Shown here: positions 45,574-55,782 of the stretch, piece by piece
Layout of the letters: each line of letters starts with the position of its first letter
Numbering within the stretch: position 1 is the stretch's first letter
From: Isoetes taiwanensis
Taxonomy: Eukaryota; Streptophyta; Lycopodiopsida; Isoetales; Isoetaceae
Reading direction: 5' to 3'
DNA: 64,000 nucleotides
Assembly (NCBI GenBank): GCA_021234155.1
Contig: JAJEKV010000004.1
Coordinates: forward strand, 30,361,134 to 30,425,133
Program-made: the position numbers and the translations under genes
The notes under the pieces: generated by a model
Database searches by the model: none
Told to the model about the DNA's origin: nothing
Seen by the model: only the letters and a program-made list of their open reading frames with translations

Positions 45574-48268
45574 TAGTTCTGACGTTGTTTATGCTTCCGC
45601 TGTGATAGGAGCCCATAGGGGAAGGGCGCGCAAGACATCTTCGTGTCCCCTTCCCGCATTAAGGTCATCCCAGAGTGCGGGATAGACAGAGGGCCCGTGC
45701 GGTCGAAGGACCGGATGGGGGATTTCCTACGGAGTGTACGGCCGGGCGCCGTATATTTAGTAGGGAGCGCCACACCTTGCGTGAGGATTGTCTACCTTAT
45801 GTATTGGAACCACTTTGCTAACGGCCCGTTGTGAGGAGAAGGGTTTTAGAAGGGCCCTGTTGAGAAGACTTTTCCATGCGTCGTTGCAAGCCTTTAGTGG
45901 CATCTGCATTTGTTATAACCAGTACTGGAGCTATTTGTTGCACTTTTGACTACAAATTTTGGTAGGATTATAAAAGTGCATCAGGTATTAATCCCAATGT
46001 TCTGGAGAGATGCTTCAAATAGGTTGCATAGGTTTCTCCAGTATACTTTTCCAAAACGTTTTGAGCTGACAATCAAGGATGTAAAATATTTCCCACTGAT
46101 GCCTGCTATGTATTGTGCTTTAAAGTTCTTGAGTAAAGCTTTGTATTGTTTAAGTTTAAGCTCCTTGGACTAAGCATCAAACCACATGTTCCGAGGAAGA
46201 ACTCGAAGGCCTTCTTGTGCATCTTCTCCCAGAACATCATTCTGCAGCACTCAGAAGGACCATGACTACTTTGTCAGTCTATTGTTCTCATGTGTGAAGC
46301 TGTAGAATTTACATTAGCTGCAGCAACTGAGCATAAGCCTCTATATGGTCGTAATGCAGGCAGAACTGAGGCATGTGGAAGTTAGCTTGGCAGTGAATCT
46401 ACATTGATTGCTATTCTATCTCAAAAAATAGAGAGATTGATGATCTGAGTCCATCTCCTCATCTTTGCCCACCTACAGATGCCTGACAATATACAGATCT
46501 TGCTCGGTCACAAGTACGTAATTTAAGTTATTGGATCCACCCTCTTGATTCTTCTGCCGACAAATGATAAAAGAGGAGGATGGTTATTGTGCGAGGCCAT
46601 TGCAAATAAACAAGTCAAAGATGTTCCACATCTGAAGCAACTCTCGCGTGACATGATGTCCCCTATTAGCAGACCTGTGTGGCCAAATGCCTTTCATTGT
46701 TTGTTGGCTACCTTCATACGTAAACCTCTCAAGTGGAAGATCAGGAACTCCAGCCTGTCCAGTAATCATTGACGAAACTTGGCCCATTCTTGGCCTTAAA
46801 TCTAGTACGGATCGAGTACAGCATAATGCCGCTTAAATTATCATAATCATAGGTTCTTGATTGTATTGTTTTTCTAACCTATGGTCTGCTATGTCTTCAA
46901 GTTAACTACAATAGCAACATATAGAATATCCATAGATAAATCCTCATAACTGAATGCAACTGGAACTGTATGTACTCCATCAATATCAATTGAATATTGA
47001 AACTTCATAATCTGCCTTCAACTATAAAACTTAAAACAAAAGGCAGAGAGAAGTTTAAAGGAATGTCAAATGCTTAAATCTAAAAGAGAAGTTATATAAT
47101 AGCTCAATATGGCAACACATGTAAAGATTTCATGCTCCTTCCATAGGCCGATTGATCTTCGTGGACGATAAAAACTCTATTCAATTCTATTCTATTCTTA
47201 TTGTCCTAGATAGATTCCACATGCATGGGCCATTGGTGCACGGGGGCTTCACCTTTATCACATGAGCATATGCCACCTGCGTGCTTAAGGTGAGAAGAAA
47301 CACCCCTATATACGTACGCAAAAGTGTTGGAAAAAACCCCTTTCGTGGACAAAACACACTAGAATGTCAGTAAGAGGGGGATTTAAACCCCTAGTATACG
47401 TACGAAAACGTCGAGAAAAAACCCCCTCCCATACACTCACTAGGTTTATACGGGTCTTCTGTGTGAATCCCCCATGCATTGGTGGAGCCACTGTAACTAA
47501 TCTTGCCTCCGAGGTTCTGTTGATTGCAACCATGCATCCCCTCTCATAAACATTCCACCTAGAAATCTACTGGAAGCTCTGTTTTCTTGCAATGCATATT
47601 GCGTATATTTGCCCTATTAGTAGAGCAGACGCTTTCCAAGTCTACTACTGGAGTTAGATTTTGTAAGTTGTGAAAGAAAGCCTTATTTTATGCAGATTAT
47701 ATGTGAACCCGCAATGGCCTTAATTTAACTTCCAAGCTCAGTTTAATTCATATGGAAATGTTTGTTTTAGATCTACAGTTTGATTTTGCCCTCGTTGATA
47801 AAAAAAAAAAAAAAACCTTATTAAAGCAAGCTTCAGTCTATGAGGGGCTTTGCAACAGATGAGCTGTAAATTTACTAATTGATCTAATCTTGGCCATTAA
47901 AGAACAAAGCCAGAGATCTGACAATGTAGCTTTGCAGATTTGTTGTGAAAAACTTGCCCTCATTGAAGCCCTAATTTTTTTCTTGCATCTCCACTCTGTT
48001 AGGAACAGATTTGTCTGGTTGGGTTTTGTTTGTGTTCGTTCTTGCTTGGGCGGGCTAAAACAATATCTTGGTAAAGAAGCGGTTGTTTCAGAACTGGTTG
48101 GAAGAGAAGGTGTTTGGAAGAGTGGATATTTCTAGAAACTGCTATAGTTGCGAGGGTGTTGCTATTCCCCTGATTGAGGGTCGCAGTCGAACCAGTGCAT
48201 GTATGGACGACTTGCTTGTAGTTTCAGAAGCGATGTAGACCTCGCATAGCTAAACGGATCTCGCTTGC
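45574..48268. other. Intergenic DNA between two transposons
   Basis: A GC-rich stretch at 45,600-45,870 follows repeat B; it may be part of the same element but has no partner in the window. Short frames such as 46,545-46,772 and 47,890-48,135 carry no motif I know. A 15-bp A run lies near 47,800. Confidence 0.4.
47302..47432. repeat. Two-copy direct repeat with a TACGTA core
   Basis: ACCCCTATATACGTACGCAA (about 47,303) and ACCCCTAGTATACGTACGAA (about 47,388) start two similar 45-bp blocks that both end in a GAAAAAACCCC run, about 86 bases apart. Confidence 0.65.
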
Positions 48269-48853
48269 TGTTAGTCCTGTGCCTCCTGATACAGGACTAT
48301 TCATGCATACGACGGACCAGGTCAAGCTCAAGGATCCACAGACAGGCACGGGTCAGTCGTCCAAAGCCCAGCAGAAGACCAAGCAGCAGACCACGCAGTC
48401 AAAGCCTGCGTCTGCTACCAAGAGGCACCGCGACAAGTGATGACCCGTCACCGCCTGCGTCAGCGTCAGCGTGGTTATAGGCACTTCAAGAGGCACCGCC
48501 AACATTCCTGCAAATCAGGCCTCCTTCCAGGAGTCGGCACCGAGATCAGTCAGAGTGTCTATATTGGGCCAAAGGCCATTGTACTATATATATGAGTAGA
48601 GCTAGCACATGAGTTTTTAGATGAGTTTTGAGTCTTGTCTCTCTTCAGTCTTCTCTCGATTGCGAGAACTCATGTATGTTCATCATTGATATCAAGGAAG
48701 CTTATCATTTTCCTCTCATTGTTCTCTTTTGTTCTGTTTTATTCTTCTTGTTCTTTTCTTGCAAATCCCGCGTGACATAGTCCCAGTTCTCTGTTAGATC
48801 AAGGGTCCTCACGAGGGGCTGTCTTGCGAGGAGTTCGAACCAGACCCCAAACA
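48269..48853 (+). repeat. 5' LTR (585 bp)
   Basis: Runs from TGTTAGTCC to CCCCAAACA. It matches the 3' LTR at 58,782-60,099 once the later insertion there is removed. The right half (48,541-48,780) is almost identical to 59,784-60,020, whereas the left 150-200 bases are clearly diverged. Confidence 0.93.
48583..48593 (+). promoter_or_regulatory. LTR TATA box
   Basis: CTATATATATG lies about 260 bases before the LTR end and is repeated exactly in the 3' LTR (about 59,822-59,832). A transcription start about 30 bases downstream would fit an LTR promoter. Confidence 0.65.
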
Positions 48854-48880
48854 ACATTAAGCATTGCCGGTGCGATTAAG
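48854..48880 (+). promoter_or_regulatory. Probable degenerate primer-binding site
   Basis: ATTAAGCATTGCCGGTGCG lies directly after the 5' LTR. It resembles the TTGGCGCCGTTGCCGG site (tRNA-Asp type) of Tat/Athila elements from memory, with several changes. The position is right; the tRNA identity is an inference. Confidence 0.4.
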
Positions 48881-50372
48881 CTCTTCCCTTCTTACATGCC
48901 ATATGCGTAGAAACTTCACACGAAGAACTTCTTTACTAGGCGGCGTCCACCGGGAGGCGTCATCGGCGACGGGGAAGTTGTTAAGTGATATGTATGGATC
49001 TGCTTATGACATTGAGGGAGGCCACACCGGTCCTAGGGCTCGGTTAAAGCCACCCACCCCTCGTGTCATGTCTCGTCCAAATTCCCCACCTCAAAGCGTG
49101 CAAACATTGCTCCTGACCTCGGTCACCTCATCACTATCAGGAGCCCTATCCGGCTCCACCTTCTCAACCTTACTTTCATACCCCAGAACATGCCTACATC
49201 CATCATTCGTCTGGCCATACGCCTCTGCCTTCACAACCATCATCTCCCCCGGGTGGGCAAGGATATCCCCATGTCTCTTTTGCTCCTCCATAGGACTTTC
49301 CCTTCCCTACCTTTCCCACCGCTCTTCCTGTTTACAATCTTACAGACCTCAAAACCAATGATCAGGCACCTCCAGTACCTCCACCTCAGCAACCCCTTCA
49401 TCAGGGTCTTTCCGGCACCATACCACCTTCAACTCCACCTCAATATAATCCCTATCCAGTTCCCGTCCACCCAAGCACTTTCACCTCTACCTTTCAGACA
49501 CTTAAGCTGACTTATCCCACCTTTGGCAACACGAAAGGCAAACCCTTAGACCAAAGTGCTCAGGCCCACATGGAAGAATTTGAGGCTCAGGCTGTCCCGA
49601 ATGGTCATGCGCGCAACCTCAACTGAAATTCCACATCTTTTCCACCACCGCTGCGTGGCTCCCTCATCAATGGCTCATGTCCAACAAAAGCCACTTTGGA
49701 AACAAGATTGGTGAAATGAGCTTTTCTTTCTCACTATGGGACCCGCGGATGATGATCAGCTTCATCTCAAGCAACTCAATGACCTTCAACAAGAGCCCGC
49801 AGTGCCGGGGATTTTGCGGATCGACTTCACATTACGCTCGGCAAACTCAAGGAGTATCCCACGCAGGCGGATCTTGGTCCGGTTTCTCCAAGGACTTCCT
49901 CCGGCTATCCGACTCATGGTGAATACTGCGCCCGAAGACTTTGGAGCGGGGCTATCGATCTTGTCAATCACTTTCCAATCAATGTTTCCTCCGTGGCGTG
50001 GCTCTTCGGGAGCTCCTTTCATTCCACCCGTCATGGTTCCCGGGCTCATTGTTCAACCTCAACACGCCAATCCGCTAGCCTTGATCGGATCTGGTGCCAT
50101 ATCGCAAATATCAAGGCCACTTGGCGAATGAGTGCAACTCCACCAATGGCCCGCCTCATTGTAAAAGATGCAACATGTGCAATCATGCCACGGAAGAGTG
50201 CACTCGCACTCATCCTACACCTTTCCGCAACAAGATGGTTTATCAAGTGCAAACAACACCTCAGCACCAATCGCAATATCGCAGCCACCCTTTGCGAGCG
50301 CAACCCAATCAACTCTATCAGCAACAAGAGCAACAGCGGGGACCCAACACACGTCCTCCCTTTGATCCTTGA
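48880..50372 (+). pseudogene. gag relic with zinc knuckle
   Basis: Gag packages the element RNA. A Pro/Gln-rich N-terminal part in changing frames (48,880-49,490) is followed by TLKLTYPTFGNTKGK and HMEEFEAQ (about 49,500-49,590), which look like the start of the gag core. The zinc knuckle CKRCNMCNHATEEC (50,160-50,201) has a perfect CX2CX4HX4C spacing. A first knuckle just before it keeps only QGHLANEC. At least three frameshifts break the frame. Confidence 0.75.
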
Positions 50373-51189
50373 AGCTTCGGTGTTATCACTGTCAAGAATG
50401 GGGTCATCACCACGGCGTGTCCTCAACTTCCATAAGTTCAGGTGCAGCTTCCTGGCACAAATCAGACCACCTCGGTCCGCCTCACGGCTTACCAACTCTG
50501 GATTGCTAATGGCAAACAAGGCCCGCGTCTGTTCTTCCGGAAGCCACCTGCGGCGCCTCGGCAATCACGCTATCAACCAGCTCCCGCCCATCAACCTCGG
50601 ATGGATCAACAAGCCGCGGGAAGAAATTTTTCGGGCTCTTAATCCTCCAGTCCAGCCATCAAATTGGGTTGGTTTGGTTTCACGCGCGCAGACCGGCGTC
50701 CACGTCCCTTAACCATTATTCCTAATGGCGCTAACCCGCCTTTGCTGCCGTCGACACCATTCCTCATGACTTGAGAAACTCATGCCGCATGTTATGCCTA
50801 AAGTTCGCCAAAGCATTTTGAACCTCATGCAAGCTCTTTGAAGGCGCCGACGTTGGCTAATGTCCATGCCACCACTAGAGCTCAACAAAGACAAGAAGCA
50901 CCTTCCACGTCTCAACCTCCACGGCTCTCGGACATATCCAAATATCGCGCAGAGGTTGACCTACTCAAAGAAGTTCTTTGCTTCTTTACCACGCCTCCCC
51001 GCTTTTGTGGATCCAGCAGATCCTTTTTTCTCATGTGCCTCTGGAACTCCAAGAGGAGCTAGCCAAAATCAAAATTCCTTTAAGTTTGGCCACAATTTTG
51101 AAACTCTCATCCCGCTCTCAAGGACCGGTTACCACTCCCATTGTTTTGGTTGGGGCTGTTGCTACCTCTACTCCCACGGTACATGCCAC

Positions 51190-52162
51190 GGTGGGCAATC
51201 AACAAGTCAATCATGTTCAAATTGATTTGAGGTAAGCGGTCAATCTCATCGCGGATAAACTCCGCCAAACAAATGGGCATCAAACAACTCTATCGTGCCC
51301 CATATGACATCAAATTGGCCAATGGCCATATCCGCGAGACCTCAAGGCGTCACGCCTCTTCTTCACATCAACATTGGTGATCGGATTCCCCTTGGAATTT
51401 GGTGTTTGGAAGGCTGGAGAAGATCCGGTGATTATGAAATGTTGGTGGCGGACCTTTTCTCCGCCAGGCCAAGAGTATCCATTCTTGGGCCCACGGATGG
51501 AGTTAGTCATCACGGATGGTCACCTCAATGCCACCATGGACTTGGAAACAGGCAAAATCATTTCCGTCGACAATGCTAAACCCTTTCTCCGGCACCGATT
51601 CTCGAGGGGCCTTAGAATATCTATCAAGTTCGAGGCTCCACTGCGAAGTGCGCCTCTGTCATCCTACCCCGAATATGCTGATCCTTGGGGAGAAATGACT
51701 CTTGATCAGGACCAGGCTGTGGCTGCTTTGCTTGACCCTTACCTGGCTTCTTGCAATCGAATCCAACGTGTTGATCACTTTTCAGATGCTGAACCTCCTG
51801 CCGCTCCTATAGATGTACACGCTGTCATGAAGCAACCTCTGCTTGATGAAACTCAGCAACCTCTCTTTTTCACCACGCAGAGTGCCACGCATCCTGTTAT
51901 GCTTCACCCTCCTGCTCATATTGTCCAGGACACGGAAGTTATCCCCCATATTCAGACTCCTGAAGTCGAGATTGTGGATGTAGGCAACAATCAGCCTGTC
52001 CGAATTGCTGCAAATCTTCCGACACCCTATCGTAACAGGGCCGTCACACTCTTCAAAAAGTTCAAACACATTTTCGCCTGGAGCTACAGAGATCTTCGGG
52101 GAATCAACAAAACCTTGGGGGAACTCACCATTCCTACCAAGTCTGATGCACGTCCAGTATAG
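51190..52162 (+). pseudogene. Protease region and linker to reverse transcriptase
   Basis: VQIDL followed by a stop and AVNLIAD (about 51,218-51,258) resembles the 'DSG/DGGSAVNLI' active site of Tat/gypsy proteases; the Ser/Gly positions are lost here. ANGHIRET and PLEFGVWKAGEDP follow. A 262-codon frame (51,374-52,162) carries NATMDLETGKIISVDN, a long linker, and ends in IFAWSYRDLRGI, the usual segment just before the RT. Confidence 0.65.
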
Positions 52163-52189
52163 CAACGACAGTACCGACTCAACCCCAAT

Positions 52190-53506
52190 TACCGTGATCG
52201 CGTCAAGGCGGAAATTGACAAACTCCTTGCTGCAGGTTTGATCTATGAGGTCAAACATTCTGAATGGGTGAGCCCCATCGTCATTGCACTCAAACACAAT
52301 GGTAAGATCCGCGTTTGCGTGGACTACCGAAAACTCAATCAGGCCACAGAGCGTGATCATTTTCCACTTCCTTCACGGACCGGGTTACGGAAGAGGTTGC
52401 CGGACATGAGATGTACTCCTTCATGGATGGTTTTACGGCTACAATCGGATCTCAATCAAAGAATCGATCAACTCAAGACTACTTTCACCATCCCGTGGGG
52501 GCACTTTTGCCTACAAGGTGGTTCCTTTTGGATTATCAAACTCTCCATCCACGTTTCAAGCGTATCATGCTCTCGATTTTTTTCATGATTTTATGAAGGA
52601 AAATCCCTTCTTGCAAATTTTTCAAGATGACTTCTCGCCTCTGAGTTCCATGGCTGACCATTTGGATAAATTGGAACTTCGTCTTTCAGAAATGTGATGA
52701 GTCCGGCATTAGTCTCAATCCCGAGAAATGCACCTTTTGCGTCACTTCAGGTGTTCTGTTGGGACATGTGGTCAGCAAAGCAGGTATCACCACGGATCCT
52801 GCCAAAATCAGTTGTGTGCTCAAGGCTCAAGCACCAGCCAATATCAAGGAAACACGCTCTTTCTTGGGTAAGGTCAATTATTACTCCACTTTCATTCCTG
52901 GACTCGCAGCCATTGCAGATCCCATTCATAAACTCACGGGTGATGAATCCACCTGGGCTTGGAATTCCCAGGCGGATGCTGCTTTTCAACAGTTGAAGCT
53001 CTTGCTTACTCGGGCCCGGTTCTTGTTCCTCCTCAATGGGACAAGCCCTTTCATGTTCATGTCGATGTCACCGGCCTTTGCTATTGGAGCTGTTCTTTCT
53101 CAAGAATATGATGCATAGCGACCGACAAACCAAACCGCTTCGCCAGTAGGAAACTCCATTCTGGCTGGCGCAACTACTCTGCCCGCAGGCGAGAAGCCTT
53201 GGGTTTTAATTTTTTTGCGTCCAACGCTTCCGTCACTATCTTTTGGGCAGTCAGATCAAATTCTTTGTTGACCACCAGGCACTTCTTTATTTGATCAACA
53301 AATCCACGCCCACGGGCCGCATTGCTCGTTGGGTCCTCCTTCTGCAGGAATTTGCACCTTTTGAAATTGTTCACAAGGCCGGCAAATCTCATGTTGTCCC
53401 GGATTATCTTTCACGCATCCACACAGATGATCCCTCTTTGGAGTCTCGGGCGCCTTTTTCGACGCTCAACTCTTTACGGGTCGGCAACACCTCATTGGTT
53501 CCATGA
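52190..53506 (+). pseudogene. Reverse transcriptase and RNase H
   Basis: RT blocks: EWVSPIVIALKHNGKIRVCVD then YRKLNQATERDHFPLP (52,262-52,370), YSFMDGFTA (near 52,410), and IFQDDF (52,616-52,633) where YxDD is expected. The next frame holds LSPEKCTF-like text and GHVVSKAGITTDPAKI (about 52,760). RNase H follows with FFVDHQALLYLI and RWVLLLQEFAPFEIVHKAG (53,260-53,390). It converts element RNA to DNA. Frames change at least five times. Confidence 0.85.
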
Positions 53507-54837
53507 CTTTCAGCGGTATCTCCTCACAGGCGCTCTTCCACCAGAGGATGCCACGCTCTCTCCAACCAAGCGACAATCCCATAGACATCAATTTCTCCGC
53601 GAGGTTCGTGGCTACACCATGGTTGCAGGCCATCTTTACAAAAACGGTAAGGATACCATCCTTCGACGCTGTGTTCTCCCTCATGAGGTCCCAGATATCG
53701 TTCGAGAAGCCCATGAAGTGCTCGGTGGTGGTCATTTTCATGGTGACACCACGGCACGCAAAATCCTTCTTGCTGGTTATTTTTGGCCCACGCTCTTCAA
53801 AGACGCTCACGCCCACGCCCGCACGTGTGATGCTTGCCAACAGTATGGGGCCGACCCACGGCCCGTGGCGGCTCTTCCCTTGCGCGCCGGTTGCCACGCT
53901 TCCACTTCCCTCAAGCAAATGGGGAATGGATTTTTGTGGGACCATCGACCCTCCTGCGCGGCACACCCGTGCCCGCTACATTCTGGTTCTCACTGACTAC
54001 GCTACCAAATGGGCGGAAGCTTGCGCACTTCCAGACAACACTGCAGCCAGCACAGCCAAGGTCATCTATCAACAAATCATCACGCGATTCGGGCTGCCCC
54101 ACCTGAGCTGGTCAGTGATCGTGGTGTCCATTTTATCAATCATACCATCAAGGAACTGACGGATTATCTCCTGATACATCATCAAAAGAGCACACCTTAC
54201 TATCCTCAAGGGAACGGTTTGGCTGAAAGCACCAACAAAACTCTGGTCACCATTCTCAAGAAAATTTGTGACGCTTCTCGAACTGACTGGCAAAACAAAC
54301 TTCCTACTGTTCTTTTGGGCCTACAATACTTATTTCAAAATAGCTACTGGTCACACTCCTTTCAAATTGGTTTATGGTCAAGAAGCTCTCATGCCTTTTG
54401 AGTACATTCTCCCAACTCTCCGTTTTTAACTGGCTACCGCCCATAATCCGCCTGCTGCACTCAAAGAAAGGGTTTATCAATTGGAACAGTTGGATGAACT
54501 TAGAAGGGATGCTTATATTCGTGTTCTTCATGGACAACGGTTGCAAAAATCTCTACATGACAAACGTCTGAAGACAAAAACATTCAAAGAAGGAGATTTG
54601 GTTCTTCTTTATGATTCTCGGTACAAAATTTTTCCAGGTAAACTAAAGTTTCGATGGCTTGGCCCTTAACAAATAGTTCAAGTGGTTCAACCCAGTGTTT
54701 TCCAGCTAGCTGAATTAGATGGAACTCCATTACCTACACTGGTTAATGGCTTTCGCCTCAAAACATTTCATACCACAGAAAGTGAAAATCAACAAATGGA
54801 TGCTGTTCCCGACACAAACACAACAGATAGTGACTAA
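53507..54837 (+). pseudogene. Integrase without chromodomain
   Basis: The zinc-binding H-H-C-C domain is seen as EAHEVLGGGHFHGDTTARK and TCDACQQYG (53,706-53,850). The catalytic core has DFCGTID, VLTDYATKWAEA, VSDRGVHFINHTI and STPYYPQGNGLAE (53,930-54,235), covering the D, D and E residues. The C-terminal part reads GDLVLLYDSRYKIFPGKL (near 54,595) and ends at TAA 54,835-54,837 after NTTDSD. No chromodomain follows. Three or more frameshifts are present. Confidence 0.85.
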
Positions 54838-54960
54838 ACCAGCGGCATATTTATATTATAGGTGGAATTTTTTTTACAAAATGTGGGCACAGCCCAGCTA
54901 TTTCCGCTATGGGCACTGCCCTATATACAAAAACGGGCTCAGAGCCCTATCTACTAAGTC

Positions 54961-55386
54961 CTACGAAGAAAAACCCTCTACTCCGGGTTCGGAACAGAGG
55001 TGATACGCAGGATGTGGTACCGGTTGTGCTTTCGGGGTCCCGGTAGCAGTGCGAAGAATCACCTCCATCCCGTTGGTGTGGGGATCGGCATGCTCAGCCA
55101 TGCCGGCAGGATCCGTCCATAGCAATGCCACGATTGTGGCACCGCCAGAGGTCCGACAGATCCATTTTGCACGTAATCCACTCCGGGCGGTTGGAAGGCA
55201 TAGTGCATTTGTCATGCAAACCAGCGTGGCGGACATCTTGGCGCCATCGGGTGTCTCCGCTTCAACCTCTGCTTCTCTTATAGCCAGCCCGAGGAACTCC
55301 GTCGGCGTGGACCAATCAAAAAATTCGCCAGCGTGGTTTGCAATGCAAAATTTGTTACTAAATGGGGAATCTTTTCTTCCGCGCAT
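54961..55386 (-). CDS. Antisense open frame between integrase and the long sense frame
   Basis: A 141-codon uninterrupted frame on the strand opposite to pol. It starts MRGRKDSPFSNKF, has an Ala/Thr-rich middle (CMTNALCLPTARSGLRAKW) and ends GVEGFSS. It is the cleanest frame in the post-pol region, while the plus strand lacks a convincing frame here. Antisense frames at exactly this place are reported for some Tat-lineage elements such as Retand (established knowledge, from memory). I recognise no domain. A shorter competing plus-strand frame (55,049-55,423) exists, so chance is not excluded. Confidence 0.45.
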   Translation of the reverse strand: MRGRKDSPFSNKFCIANHAGEFFDWSTPTEFLGLAIREAEVEAETPDGAKMSATLVCMTNALCLPTARSGLRAKWICRTSGGATIVALLWTDPAGMAEHADPHTNGMEVILRTATGTPKAQPVPHPAYHLCSEPGVEGFSS

Positions 55387-55782
55387 ATCTAGCCATGGTA
55401 CCTTCCGACACCTTCGTTTTTAATGATATCCCACCCGAGGTTACCCGGCATTAAATGACATTCCTTCTTTTCAGCTTTCGTCGAACATTAATGTGTGTCA
55501 TTCTGCCACTGTCACATCGGATCATTCACTTACGTCTCGCCATACCGTTCATTGCTTCTCCCTTTACCATTTGGGGACTTAGCCAAATTTTGCCTTTCAA
55601 TTGCCCGCCTTGCAGACCGCCGCCACTGGCATCATCAGCGGTTGAAGGTTAGCCCTCATCATGCCCCTTCACCTACATTTTCGGCGTCCTAAAACCTTTT
55701 CGTCTATCTGCGCCCTTGTCTTACGTTTCTCTGCTCTCGCCTTCTTCAAAGCGGTTCCTTACGTTCCGGCGGCTTTTAAGCC

